From: Gonapodya sp. JEL0774
Taxonomy: Eukaryota; Monoblepharomycota; Monoblepharidomycetes; Monoblepharidales; Gonapodyaceae
Assembly (NCBI GenBank): GCA_027604505.1
Contig: JADIIX010000036.1
Location: 1-64,000 of the forward strand
Reading direction: 5' to 3'
Length of the DNA stretch: 64,000 nt
Shown: positions 12,368-22,957 of the stretch, in pieces
Position numbering within the stretch: position 1 is the first letter of the stretch
How the letters are laid out: each line of letters opens with the position of its first letter
Position numbers and translations under genes: made by a program
The notes under the pieces: model-generated
Database searches by the model: none
What the model was told of the DNA's origin: nothing
The model's input: the letters and a program-made list of their open reading frames with translations, nothing else

Positions 12368-15300
12368 ATGCCTGGTAGTGAATCGGTACCGGCTGACCCC
12401 TGGGAAGACAATAATCTGGAGCTGGGTGGTGCTAGAGCGCAGCATGCTCTTCTCCAACGGATCATTGAGAGTGATGCTCTCCTCGATGTGCAAGGACCTA
12501 TTGGAAAGGTTTCTCATGTCATATGGGACGACGACAAAGCCCCGGGCAGCATGAACATAGTTTCCACTGCCCCTGAAGTGGTGGTTCAATTTCGTGAGTG
12601 CTCGGACCTGTCGCGGTGATTGCTAGACTTCGTTCTGTCAAAAATTGATTTCGGGGGTCATACCATCGTCATTCGTCGTTTCTGACCGAAGTGCGTTGCG
12701 TTCTCTACCAGGAACTCTCACCTTGGAATCCCGGGTTTCTACAGTCGCTCCGGGAAAAAGCTCCGATGCAGACTATTTCACAAATATCGAGTTCCACAAA
12801 TCGACCCCGGACGGAATATGCAAGGCGTTCAACGTCGATCCTGCCGTGGGACTGGAAAACGCAGTTCAACAGCGCCGCCGGCAGAAGGATGGCCCCAACA
12901 TCGTCACCCAAGCGAAGCCAAAGCATCTTTGGAAGATCCTCGGATACTTGTTCGGTGGATTCTGCTCCGTGCTTTGGGTTGGAGTCCTCACCTTTTTCTT
13001 ATGCTGGAGGCCGCTCTCGGATCCACCATCGGCAACAAACTTGGCACTTGCAATCTTAGTCATATTCGTTATTTTTCTTCAGGCTTCATTTTCAGGTTCG
13101 TTCCTTGTGCTTTCTTGGGAACCGCAGTTCACTTAGGGTTAGGATTGTCCCTCTAGCCTTCCAAGATTGGTCAACCCATAAAGTCATGAGCTCGATACTC
13201 AATCTCATGCCGTCTGAATGCGCCGTTCTCCGTGACGGAGGACTTGTTCGTGTGCCCGCTACTGACCTCGTTCGTGGCGACATCGTATCCCTCTCGTCGG
13301 GAAACAAAGTTCCTGCCGACCTTCGACTCATTGAGGCATCCGCTGACGCGAGATTTGATCGTTCTATCCTTACTGGTGAAAGTGAAGAAGTGGACGGACG
13401 GGTTGACATGACCGATCCGGATTTCCTGGAATCGAAGAATATTGCACTGATGGGAACCCATATGGTATGTGTGTGAATGTCACTATTTGGGTGTAGTGTA
13501 GTCGTTTATCGGTTTGCCCGTGTCTTGCAGACGAATGGCTCTGCGAAAGGAATCGTAATTCTCACGGGTGCCAGAACCGTGATGGGTCGCATTTCAAAGA
13601 TTACTGCAACGACGGCTCAGAAAGAGACCCTGATCCAGCAAGAAATCAACCGCTTTGTGAGGATTATTGTTCTCCTCACAGTCGTTCTTGCCACAACAAT
13701 CTTGCTCTCGTGGGTGGGATGGTTGCGTGTCACTCACTTTTCGTTCATCAACGTGGTTGGCATATTGGGTGGGTGGTTTGCATTTGTTGAGAGTCTTTGA
13801 CTTCTGTCTTACCGATAGTTCCTGAAGTCACCTTGATGGGCTGTGTCGTCGCCTTCATCCCCGAGGGAATGCCCATGGGTGTAACCAGTACTCTCTCTCT
13901 GATAGCCCGACGCATGAAAGAGGTCAACGTCCTTCCGAAATCGCTTGCCACCGTCGAAACCCTCGGTTGTGTAAACGTAATCTGCTCCGACAAGACAGGG
14001 ACGCTCACGCAAAACGCCATGCAAGTCACCGCGTTCGGATTTGCAGATGGGACATCGCATTCGGTTCCATCTGAGGGCTTCAACCGGACTATCGCCCCTA
14101 TGAACGAGGCACTGAACGAGCTCTTCAAAGCCGCTGCGCTTTGCAACGAAGCCACGTTCGACAGGAGCCACACATCTCAGGGATCTTCCGCTCAGTCTCG
14201 TGTCAACGGAAATGCTACCGATGCCGCCATCCTTCGGTTTGCGGAATCAATCGCATCGACTGATAGCATCCGCGCGACCAACATACCGTCTTACAGCGTC
14301 CCTTTCAACTCCAAGAACAAGTGGATGTTACGAATGTTTGGATCCAATTTCGACGCTGACTCTGCGTCCGAGTTCTTGGTGTACGTGAAAGGAGCACCGG
14401 ACGTTGTCTTACCAGCTTGCGCTTCATACTGGAGTAGTACTGGAAACAAAGTGGTGGAGCTCTCCGATGGCGTCATGGAATCTGCAGTTGCTTTGCAGGA
14501 GAAATGGTCTCGCAATGGATTCCGTGTCATCGCGCTGTGCTCTCGTCGATACTCCCCACACAATGCGCTGGATTCTAATGCTCTCACGGACGAGCTCACC
14601 TCGAAGTGTTTCAGAGATCTCACACTCGTTGGGATGATTGCAATTATCGACCCTCCGAGGCCGGAAACAAAACAGACGGTTGCCGACTGCCGCAGGGCTG
14701 GTATGAGGTTTTTCATGGTCACCGGTGACTTTGGCCTTACGGCGGCGGCAATCGGGCGTATGGTTGGGATTCTCACCCATGAAGGAGAGCCTCATTCGAT
14801 TATGGACATTTCCGAAGCTGTCAAGGAATCCAAAAGTGTAGACGAGAATGGCTTTGTACCAGCGAGTTTGGTCCTCGAGGGCAAGCATATTGGTGATCTT
14901 ACGGATGCTCAATGGGATGTCGTGTGCAGATATTCGGAGATCGTTTTTGCCAGAACCACACCGGAGCAGAAGTTGACGATCGTGAATCAGTTCAAGAGCC
15001 GTGATTGCGTCGTTGCCGTAACCGGTGATGGAGTAAATGATGCACCCGCGCTCAAGGCGGCCCACGTTGGAATTGCCATTTCGACGGGCAGTGATGTCGC
15101 CATCGAAGCCGCAACTCTGGTTCTCCTCGGCACGTTTGATTCGATTACTACAGCGGTCCGCCTTGGTAGATTGGTATTTCAGAACCTGCAAAAAGTCATC
15201 TCATATCTCCTCCCTGCGGGAAGTTGGTCCGAGATCTGGCCGGTACTTCTCAACATTTACTTTGGTGTTCCGCTGCCACTCAGTTCTTTCCTCATGATCA

Positions 15301-15989
15301 TCATCTGCGTCTTCACGGATCTGTTCCTTTCGCTTGCTCTCATCATGGAACGTGAAGAGTTCGATCTCCTCAGTCTACCTCCAAGAAACCACAAGCGAGA
15401 TCACCTTATCAACTTGAAAATCTATCTCCAGGTTTGTGACCAACTTGGTTGATTGCAAATGGTACATTATCTGACCTGTTGCTTTCAGAGCTATCTGTTC
15501 ATTGGGACCATGATGACAGTCATATCACATGGCATGTTCTTCCTCTACTTTTGGAGATACGCTGGTATCCCGATGAGCGCACTCTTTTTCGCATATGAGG
15601 ACTACCAAGATGGTTTCTACGGATACACAAGCAACGAACTTGTTTACTTCAACACGCAAGGGCAATGCGTCTACTTCGTTACCCTTGTTATTCTCCAGCT
15701 TGGTAATCTTCTCTCTGTTCGGAACAAACGACGCTCTATCCTGCAATCTGACCCCGTGTTCAAGAAACCAAATCCATGGATATTTGTTGCGGCCTTCATT
15801 GCTTTGGCTATCGCTATATTCGTAACAGAAGTCCCGTGGATCCAAAACCTCTTCGGCACAGCGCCAGTGCCGGTTGAGTTTTGGATTCTTCCGATTCCAT
15901 TCGCGATCTTTATCCTGTTCGCGGACGAAATGCGGAAACTTTGCGTTCGGTTGTGGCCCAATGGATTCCTTGCCAAGGTTGCGTGGTGA
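12368..15989 (+). CDS. P-type cation ATPase, subfamily IIC (Na+/K+- or H+/K+-ATPase alpha-like)
   Basis: An ATP-driven cation pump, probably of the plasma membrane. Six exons close in frame (1089 aa): 12368-12593, 12712-13095, 13157-13464, 13531-13768, 13819-15431, 15489-15989. Visible motifs are the actuator TGES (about 276-279), PEGMPMGVT in M4, the phosphorylation site CSDKTGTLT (Asp about 443), the hinge TGDGVNDAPA (about 787) and C-terminal membrane segments ending in PNGFLAKVAW. Length and M5-M10 layout match animal-type IIC pumps rather than fungal H+ (IIIA) or Ca2+ (IIA) pumps. Residues usually binding Na+/K+ differ: M4 PEGLLATVT is PEGMPMGVT, the M5 Asn is Ser while the following Glu is kept, and of the two M6 Asp only the second is obvious. 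Ion specificity should not be assumed. No beta subunit gene is seen nearby. Confidence 0.92.
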
Positions 15990-16319
15990 ACAACCTGCTA
16001 TTGTACAGAGCTTTTGCTCGATTGGATGTTCGCAGGAGATCGTGTGGCGAAAATGGTCTAAGCGTTGAAAAATTGTGTCGTTGAAACTGCGTGAAGGGAT
16101 AGAGGTATGTCAGCGAAAAAATGTGGGAGAGATGGCCAATGGTTGTTTGATGTTGTAAATTAGACAAACGAAAAATAATATAGATCGTTTAATTTTTTGA
16201 ATTCGCAATATCTTCACGTCATCAACTACACGAAGGAGGTCATGTTGGGGGAACTTCTTTTTTCTTTCTGAACAATCCTATAAACCAACTTCTTCCGAGT
16301 CTTCTTAAGCTTTGCTGAT
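15990..16319. other. Convergent intergenic spacer
   Basis: Between the ATPase stop and the degraded minus-strand transporter. It is AT-rich in the middle (an AATAATATAG stretch near 16174), compatible with 3' processing signals. No gene seen. Confidence 0.5.
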
Positions 16320-17824
16320 TCACCATATCACAAATAGTCTCTGTCGGTGGGCATAGAACTCGACCAGAAGGTATGCACTACGGAAAGAAAATCAATGTGG
16401 AGTTGTGCAAAGGAACCAGGCGTGCGTGACGATCAGCTCGTCGGGACCGGACCCACTCACCCTCTATCAAAAATGGTGGGAAGAGCCGCCAAGATGACGA
16501 TCTGAGTGCCGAGGTTGATGAGGTGGACGTCTTCACGGCCGATGAAGTCGGACAAGGTACGGGATCGATATCCGTCCCAGGGCGGTGAAGATGGCGAACA
16601 CGGCGTTGATGGTGGACGCTTCGTTGGCGTCTTTGTGGAACTGGTTCTTGATCTGGTTGTGGGGAGGGGGAAGGAGGGTTCAAGGGGTTGTTAAGTGAGC
16701 GGGAGTGGTGTTGACGAGCCGATCAGGCGTGTCCAACGACCGAACGTAACGAATGGCACGCTTCTCACCATGTCCTGAAGCTTGGAGGTCGGTCGTAAGC
16801 CCGAATAATATGTTACTTAGCAGCATGACGAACATCATCTTGAACTCGACCTGCCCAGGTCCAGGTCCAGGTCCAGGTCCAGGTCGCCGTACGCACATTT
16901 GCGCCAATCAACGCGCAATCAACGCGAACTTTTGTTGTTTCGAGTACGGGGTTCGGGGGGGGGGCAGGGGGGGGCGTGATCAACCGATCGGATGAGCAGG
17001 GTGGCGGGCCGGGAGGTGGTCGATTCAAGGCGCGGAACTACTCACCGAAGATATCGCGTCCACCAGATTCATGGCCTGCATGGCCGCCAACGGACTCGTC
17101 GGGGACACTTCCAACACCGCCTGCTTTGCCTCGCCATCCCCATTCCCATCCCCCATCCCACCACCAACCTCATTCCCTTCCTTCCCCTCCTGCACGTCCA
17201 CGTTGACCGCCGCCTTCTCCTCCCCTTCCCCGGTGTCCGTTGACCCTTCCGTCTCTGCCCCTTTCACGATCATGTTGAGGTTCTCGGTCCCCTTGACGGT
17301 GTCCACGGTGATGCCCTTGAGGGAGTACCCCGGGGGAGGCACGCGGAGCACGGGGATGGTGAGCAGGCACACGCCGAGGTAGGTGAAGCCGACGACGACA
17401 AAGGTCTTGACGACGCCGTATTGGGCGATGAGGGCCTGGAATCGGTTGAAGGGGGAACGGAGCGTACGGGGTCGGGGGTAACGATAATTCGGACGTCAGT
17501 GTGGCACTCCTGGACCACGACAGGAGATACATGAAAACGTACGGTCTGCAGGTACGACGCGAAGAACGACCCGAGTCCGAACCCTGCCCACGGCGAACCC
17601 CGAGGCCAGGCCCCGTTTGTCAAGGAACCATTTCTGCAGCGGGGAGACGGGGGAGATGTAACTGAATGGGAAAACACGGTGGTCGTCACGATCGAGCACG
17701 GGTCTCCCTATTCCACCCCCCATCCCCCCGAGGAAGGGGGTTGGGAAGTGGAGCTGCGTGTGCTCACCTGCGGGGTTCCCCGAGATGATGGTGTCGATGG
17801 CAGGGTTGTATCCCGACCAGGCAT
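16320..17824 (-). pseudogene. MFS transporter of the OFA (oxalate/formate antiporter-like) type, degraded
   Basis: Family-typical segments read 5' to 3' on the minus strand: AWSGYNPAIDTIISGNPA (exon 17768-17824), SPVSPLQKWFLDKRGLASGF, GFGLGSFFASYLQT, a variable acidic loop, VEFKMMFVMLLSN, then ANEASTINAVFAIFTALGR and TLSDFIGREDVHLINLG. Two single-base insertions break the frame: within GGC(A)GGG near 17585 and within TCG(A)TCC near 16565. The amino-terminal helices are not found upstream, and the last three or four helices are missing downstream, where the frame reaches a stop at 16320. An alternative is sequencing error plus missed exons, but the missing ends favour a dead or truncated copy. 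Confidence 0.7.
16856..16884. repeat. CCAGGT hexanucleotide repeat
   Basis: About five tandem CCAGGT units. On the minus strand it lies just upstream of the acceptor for the VEFKMM exon of the degraded transporter, so it is probably intronic; read through, it would encode Pro-Gly repeats. Confidence 0.8.
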
Positions 17825-18572
17825 CTGAAAATCGAAGTACGTCGCACGGCATCGTAAAAAATTCCGGTCGAAATTTCGAGGGAGAGAAACGTTGTTTGGT
17901 GGGTTGTGTGAGTGAACGGCGGGCGTGCTCGCCTTCTCTTCGCAAGGTCCCAGGTTTCGTAAGTGTTTGGATTCGCAGTTGCAACTAGAGCTTATCTTGC
18001 TTTCCCTTTCGGGACAAAACGTACGTAGCCTGGAAGGGAAGGGTTTTGACGGACTGGTTCGAATCATTGTGTTGGCTGACATCATCCGTTTGCCATTTAC
18101 ACGAACCAACCACGTTGTCATCAGAGACGAGACCTTGATCGCTACGCTGCACTCAATCTCTCTTGCGTCACTTCCATCGAGCCCCATGATGGCCACAATT
18201 CTCATTCCCCTCGTGATCGTCACAGGCATCGTCACGGGCAGTGGTGGGCCTACCAAATTCCACGAACTCGATCTGCGCAAAGCAAGAAAGGGAGATTGAC
18301 AGCAGCTTCATACGAACGGTGTAACGATGTAACGGGAGGTGGATTGAGATGACGAGAAAGCAGAGAAAACAACAAAGGTTAAAAGAGAAAGGGAAACAGA
18401 GAACACTTACATAAGTAACGAATTATTGGACATGAAACGGAGGGATAAAATGAATTAATTAGAATTGGGGATGGGAGGGAGTGGGCGTGGAGTGTAGAGA
18501 ATTACTTGTGTGAGTCCTCACCCGCACCCAGACCCGTCAGCGAGTTCCCGAGTTTTCAGAAGCAACAGCAGC
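17825..18572. other. Upstream region of RPL37, no supported gene
   Basis: Holds a plus-strand frame ending at 18299 with some hydrophobic content, and open frames opposite it, but no family match. The amino-terminal half of the neighbouring transporter should lie here if intact, and I do not see it. The last 200 bases probably include the RPL37 promoter and 5' UTR. Confidence 0.4.
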
Positions 18573-19947
18573 GATGGTGGGTTGAGGGGACGCGCACAAG
18601 GGAAGAAGGGGACACAGAGTGCGAGGGAGGGATCGACCAGTGCAGAGTCTGGGGGAGGGCGATGGATGGATGTGGGGAGCGGGGACCACAGGGGGGGACA
18701 GACAGTGGGCGGACACGACGGGCGACTCCAGCCAACACCCGCCAACAAGCGATGGGAACACACTCCCAGACATGGACTACAGACAAGCCGGAAAGTGCGG
18801 GAACTCGGGCGTGGGGCATGGCAGCCAAGAGAAAACCCAGTGGGGACTGGGCGGGAAGGACTGTGTGGACAGCCGCGACAGACACGGCAGACAGACAATC
18901 AGACTCGTTCTCTCACTCGCCCACGGACACCAGGGCTGGAGGCGAAGCATTCTGAGCCCGAACAGCTGTTGGATTCGTGTCGTGGGCCGGAGACCGAATG
19001 CGTTCATTTCGTTCATTTGGTGCGAACCTGGTCCACATCAAACTCCTCCTTGCTTCTCTCCCCACCGCCATGTCCCTTGTGTTCTTGCTGCTCATTCCGC
19101 TTGCTCTTCACCCCATTTCTCCGTTCCCTCACTCACCCACTCCCCACTCCCCACTCTCAGACCAAGGGTACCCAAGCCTTCGGAAAGCGCCACAACAAGT
19201 CCCACACCCTCTGCATCCGCTGTGGCCGCAGATCCTTCCACAACCAGAAGAAGGAGTGCTCTTCGTGCGGATACCCAGCTGCAAAGATTCGGTCATGTGA
19301 GTACTTTTTTTTTTGAAAATGGGCTGGTGGGAATTGCTGGTTGCTGGTGCTTGGTGCTGGCTGGCGGTGACTGGTCGTGGCTGGTGGGGCATGAGGCATG
19401 GGGCATAGGGGTCGGGACGGATGAGAGCTCATGATTGGGTAGGGCATAGTGCGGGAGCAAGGGTCCGGCACGATGGACATCGGGGGGTCTCTCCACCCAC
19501 GCGAGTGACGCCGAGGGTGTCTAACGCCATTCGGCTCACCTGAGAGGCCTTTGGGGAGGGACACATACCTCGCAGGCGAATAGGGCATCCAGCCACCCTA
19601 TTCGCCATCGCCGCCCTCGATTGCAGGCTGTCGCCTGGCGCCCCTCCAGAGGAGACTTTGTGCCCATCCGTGGGACAGTCGAGAGTGGACCGCCCATCAC
19701 AAGGACCCGTCGAGCGTCGAGCGAGGAGCCACTCTCCCTTGCCCCCCCGCCCCCCCCCCCCCCTTCCCCATCTCACCTTCTCACTTTCCCCCCTCTCCGC
19801 TCCCCAGACGGCTGGTCCGTCAAGGCCCAACGCCGCAAGACGACCGGCACCGGGCGCGTGCGGCACCTCAAGACCATCCCCAGGAGGTTCAAGAACGGGT
19901 TCAGGGAGGGCAAGGCTGCCAAGCCCAGGCAGGCCGGGACGGCGTGA
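18573..19947 (+). CDS. RPL37: 60S ribosomal protein L37 (eL37)
   Basis: Structural zinc-binding protein of the large ribosomal subunit that contacts 5.8S/25S rRNA. The protein is 92 aa, the usual length, from three exons: the ATG alone (18573-18575), 19161-19296 and 19808-19947. Exon 2 begins [13 protein letters not shown] and holds the zinc ribbon CIRC...CSSC; exon 3 carries [17 protein letters not shown] and the basic tail [11 protein letters not shown]. The start codon is immediately followed by a GTGGGT donor, giving a 585-nt first intron, a layout common for this gene in fungi. The family requires Met directly before Thr-Lys-Gly, and this is the only suitable ATG-donor pair I found, so exon 1 is inferred while exons 2 and 3 are certain. 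Confidence 0.93.
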
Positions 19948-22120
19948 GCGATAGCGTGATGGGATTGATGGGGTGGTGTGAGGTGTGAGCGGGAGGGGAA
20001 GGGGAAGGGGTGACGGGATGGGACGGGTCGCACGGTGACCCCGGGCTGGTGAACGTGGCGGAGGTTTGGAATTGTGATGTAGGACGGTTCGGCGTCGGAT
20101 GGCGTGTGATAGTGTGTGGACGAGCATGAGCACTGAGCATGGTCCCGAATCATGAATACACAAGCGCACATATTTTTCCCTTTACTATTCCCACCCCCCT
20201 TCTTTTGTGTGTGTGTTGTGTGTGTTCTCGTGTCTGCCCGGATGGTTACTTGGGAACCACCAAGACCTGTCCGTAATACCCCGTGCGCCACCTCGTAAAA
20301 GAGTGGAGCGTGTGTTGGGTACCGTGTACCGTGTACCGTGTGGCGTGCGCCGTGCGCCGTGCGCCGAGCCGCTTGTACCGCCCGCCCCCGCGGATCCCAC
20401 CGTACCTCTTGTAGGTCCACCACCCGCGACCGCCATGTACCGTACTCCTCGTGCAACCACGTCTGTCCATCTGGCCATCTCCTCCATCCCCCCCCCCCCC
20501 CCCCCGGCGCCCATCCGGGTTCACTCGCCTCGGCTCTCCGCGGCCCTGCACGGCCCCCGGGTGCCGGGTGTGGTTTGGTGGGTGTGGCCCCCCCACCCAT
20601 CCCCCCCCCCCCCCCCTCTGCGCCCTCTCGAGTCTGGGCGCCGGGGACTCAGATCTCGGAGACGATGCTGTTTCAAATATGTTTCATACGCGCTTATCGA
20701 GGGGAGAATTCGCCTCTGGTGGACACACTCGCTTTGCTCTAACGTGTCCTCGCTCTGTTCGCTGCGCTCACTTTGCTAATGACACAATTACACCACATTA
20801 CTCCCTTTTCAACTTTCCCCTCAAAAGAAAACGCATGGAGTTAAAGTATAAAATATGTATGTTCAATTACAGTAATGAAGCATCTTTTCCTTGTTTTTCG
20901 ACCCATGCAGAATCACATTTGTTAACCCGGACGTCGCGGAAACCGTTTTTGTAACTTCGGGAATGCTCAGAGACATTCGTAAATGATAGAAATTCAATGT
21001 TGTTTTGCATTGGACTCGAGCTCTATGTACAGTGGCAAACTCGAAAAGCTTCGTACTGCAATGAAAGAACTCAATGAGGAATTGGTCCGACCTGTAGGAA
21101 AAACACACCGAGTGTAGTTGACCAATGTAACCGAGATTTCTTAACGGAAGTACTACAAAGCGCATAGGCGGATATGTAGCTGGTTGACGGGATCAATATA
21201 TTTTCTGAGGCCACTACCTGGAGTCAACATAGATCCACTTGTGTAACATATAATCCCCACAACTCAAATCGTTAATGCGTCATAGAATAGAATACTCTCG
21301 CAAGCAAGGTCACCACTGCACTACACGCGAAGCGCATCTTTCTCGCCAGGATAGCAAAATCGAGTGGCAGAAAAGCTAATGATCTGGAGCAACCGGAGAG
21401 CCAAATGTGATGCTAATCGCCGGAGGAGTTTTAACTTTAAGATTTAACATTAGCCCTTCAACATATTGCATTGACGAATTGGGCATTGAACGTGCAGTAT
21501 CCTTGATGAGTTCCTTGATGCGATGAAAGGGTTAGGGGGATATGTGGGGGATGAAGGGACGACATCGGAGGCGACGGAACTTCACGTTCCCGCCCCAATT
21601 AGCACAATTCCACAAACCTTGATAAGATTTCTGTTTTAATGACTGCGAGAATGTCCTTGGAGCAACCCCTTGAAGTGCATTTTTTTCGGTGGTAAAAGAA
21701 GCTCGGTCGTGCAGTGCAAATGTTTTGTCGGCAAATGGCTCGCAGAGTGCATGTGTAGCGACCGCTTTTCTCTCTTTTCTCGAGCCATGTTAAAATTATT
21801 CTGTGTGATATGTTCAGAAGCCACTCACCATTCCGCCTGCCTTCTCCGGAGTTTTTGGCGCCTCTTCTCTCGATTCAAAACGAGCGCGAAACTCCAACGA
21901 AGATCACGTAGAGCAGTGCTACTCATCTGAAATTGGGTTAGATGAGCGTAATACGGATGGAGTTTGTGACTGTCCCGCCCTTTCAAGGAGTCCAGGATTG
22001 TATATCCGACGGGAGTCACCAAGTAGTGGGGCCATATTATATTGCCGCCCCAACAGACTCGCAATCTGCAAATCCGCTATTTAACACTTCCGATTTCCGG
22101 TCGTACCTCGCTACAACGAA
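19948..22120. other. Gene-poor stretch with C tracts and heptamer repeats
   Basis: Long minus-strand open frames around 19.4-20.6 kb are shadows of GC-rich, low-complexity sequence. C-rich tracts lie near 20490 and 20600. From 20.8 to 22.0 kb the DNA is AT-richer with no open frame of substance. No gene is supported. Confidence 0.5.
20322..20363. repeat. Tandem heptanucleotide repeat CCGTGTA / CCGTGCG
   Basis: Six adjacent 7-bp units that shift from CCGTGTA to CCGTGCG, seen directly. The repeat is intergenic. Confidence 0.75.
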
Positions 22121-22957
22121 ATGGCGTGGAATTGGTCAAACTTCAACGTGTATGATCCTTCCCACCGGTTTCTGGCTCTGTGCTACATGGCCAACCTCAT
22201 TGTCTGGGTTTTCCGGCTTGTGGAGAGAGCCATGCCCAGTCCCAATGTGCTCCTCCGTCACAAATACACTCAGAAGGGGTTTGGAACTTTGGTGCTCGTC
22301 ATTCACATCACCGGCGGAGTGCTGGAAATCTTGCTTGGACTGGTCGCGTTCTTCTTAAACCCAGAAGATCGCCTTATTCCACTGTACGGAACAGTAGCAG
22401 GTAGGAAAACATGTCAATGTTTACACATTTGCAACGATTCGTGGACTGAGGAGCCACCCGATCAATTTCCAACAGCCTGCGCATTAGGGATGCACGTTCC
22501 CACCGCGTTGCTTATGACACCAACAGTATACGGAGCACGCAGATTAATGCGACCTTTCTACGCCACTTTCTGCGTGCTGCACGCCTATTGCGCCATCCGC
22601 TTGATCATGGACCCACTGAGCCGGGAGTGGCTGATTGCCACGCTCATCATCCTGCACACATACATCTGGGTCCGCGTCTTTTACTTTTTATTGTGGAGGA
22701 CGCATACGTTTCGCGGGGCAACGTACACGCTCAGCGTGCTCTTGGCGGGATTCTTCACGTTCGGGTATATTCCAGGTGTTGGGGACATCAATCTCGAAGT
22801 GATCATCTATGCATGGCTCTTTCTGTACTGTGCCGTCGAGTACTTGGTTTTGAAGTACGTGTTCCACACGAAGGGTGTGATTCTTGAATCGAGGGAAATT
22901 GCACTCACGTTGTACCCGGCGCTGAGCCCCGATAGCGACGATAAGGAGGAGGCATGA
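22121..22957 (+). CDS. Multi-pass membrane protein, unidentified
   Basis: The ATG at 22121 opens a frame rich in hydrophobic stretches, giving six or seven likely transmembrane helices (for example ALCYMANLIVWVF, VLVIHITGGVLEILLGL, IATLIILHTYIWVRVFYF, YAWLFLYCAVEYLVL). It ends in a short acidic tail DSDDKEEA. A 75-nt segment (22401-22475) has a perfect GTAGGA donor and AACAG acceptor and is a multiple of three without stops, so the product is 253 aa if spliced or 278 aa if retained. Hydropathy and Cys/Trp content favour splicing. I do not recognise the family. Confidence 0.75.
   Translation: MAWNWSNFNVYDPSHRFLALCYMANLIVWVFRLVERAMPSPNVLLRHKYTQKGFGTLVLVIHITGGVLEILLGLVAFFLNPEDRLIPLYGTVAGRKTCQCLHICNDSWTEEPPDQFPTACALGMHVPTALLMTPTVYGARRLMRPFYATFCVLHAYCAIRLIMDPLSREWLIATLIILHTYIWVRVFYFLLWRTHTFRGATYTLSVLLAGFFTFGYIPGVGDINLEVIIYAWLFLYCAVEYLVLKYVFHTKGVILESREIALTLYPALSPDSDDKEEA

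Noticed and set aside
17959-17978. A 20-nt GTAAGT...CGCAG segment on the plus strand that looks like an ultra-short intron
   Set aside because: Introns this short are known only from a few protists and nucleomorphs, the flanking frame has no family match, and other introns here are about 43 nt or longer.
18050-18070. GGTTCGAATC, resembling a tRNA T-loop (also on the minus strand near 4131)
   Set aside because: The flanking bases do not form a T stem or acceptor stem, and no D arm is found at the right distance.
19429-20600. Long minus-strand frames opposite and downstream of RPL37
   Set aside because: Low-complexity Pro/Ser/Arg-rich translation in GC-rich DNA; RPL37 exons on the plus strand explain part of the region, and nothing else has splice or family support.
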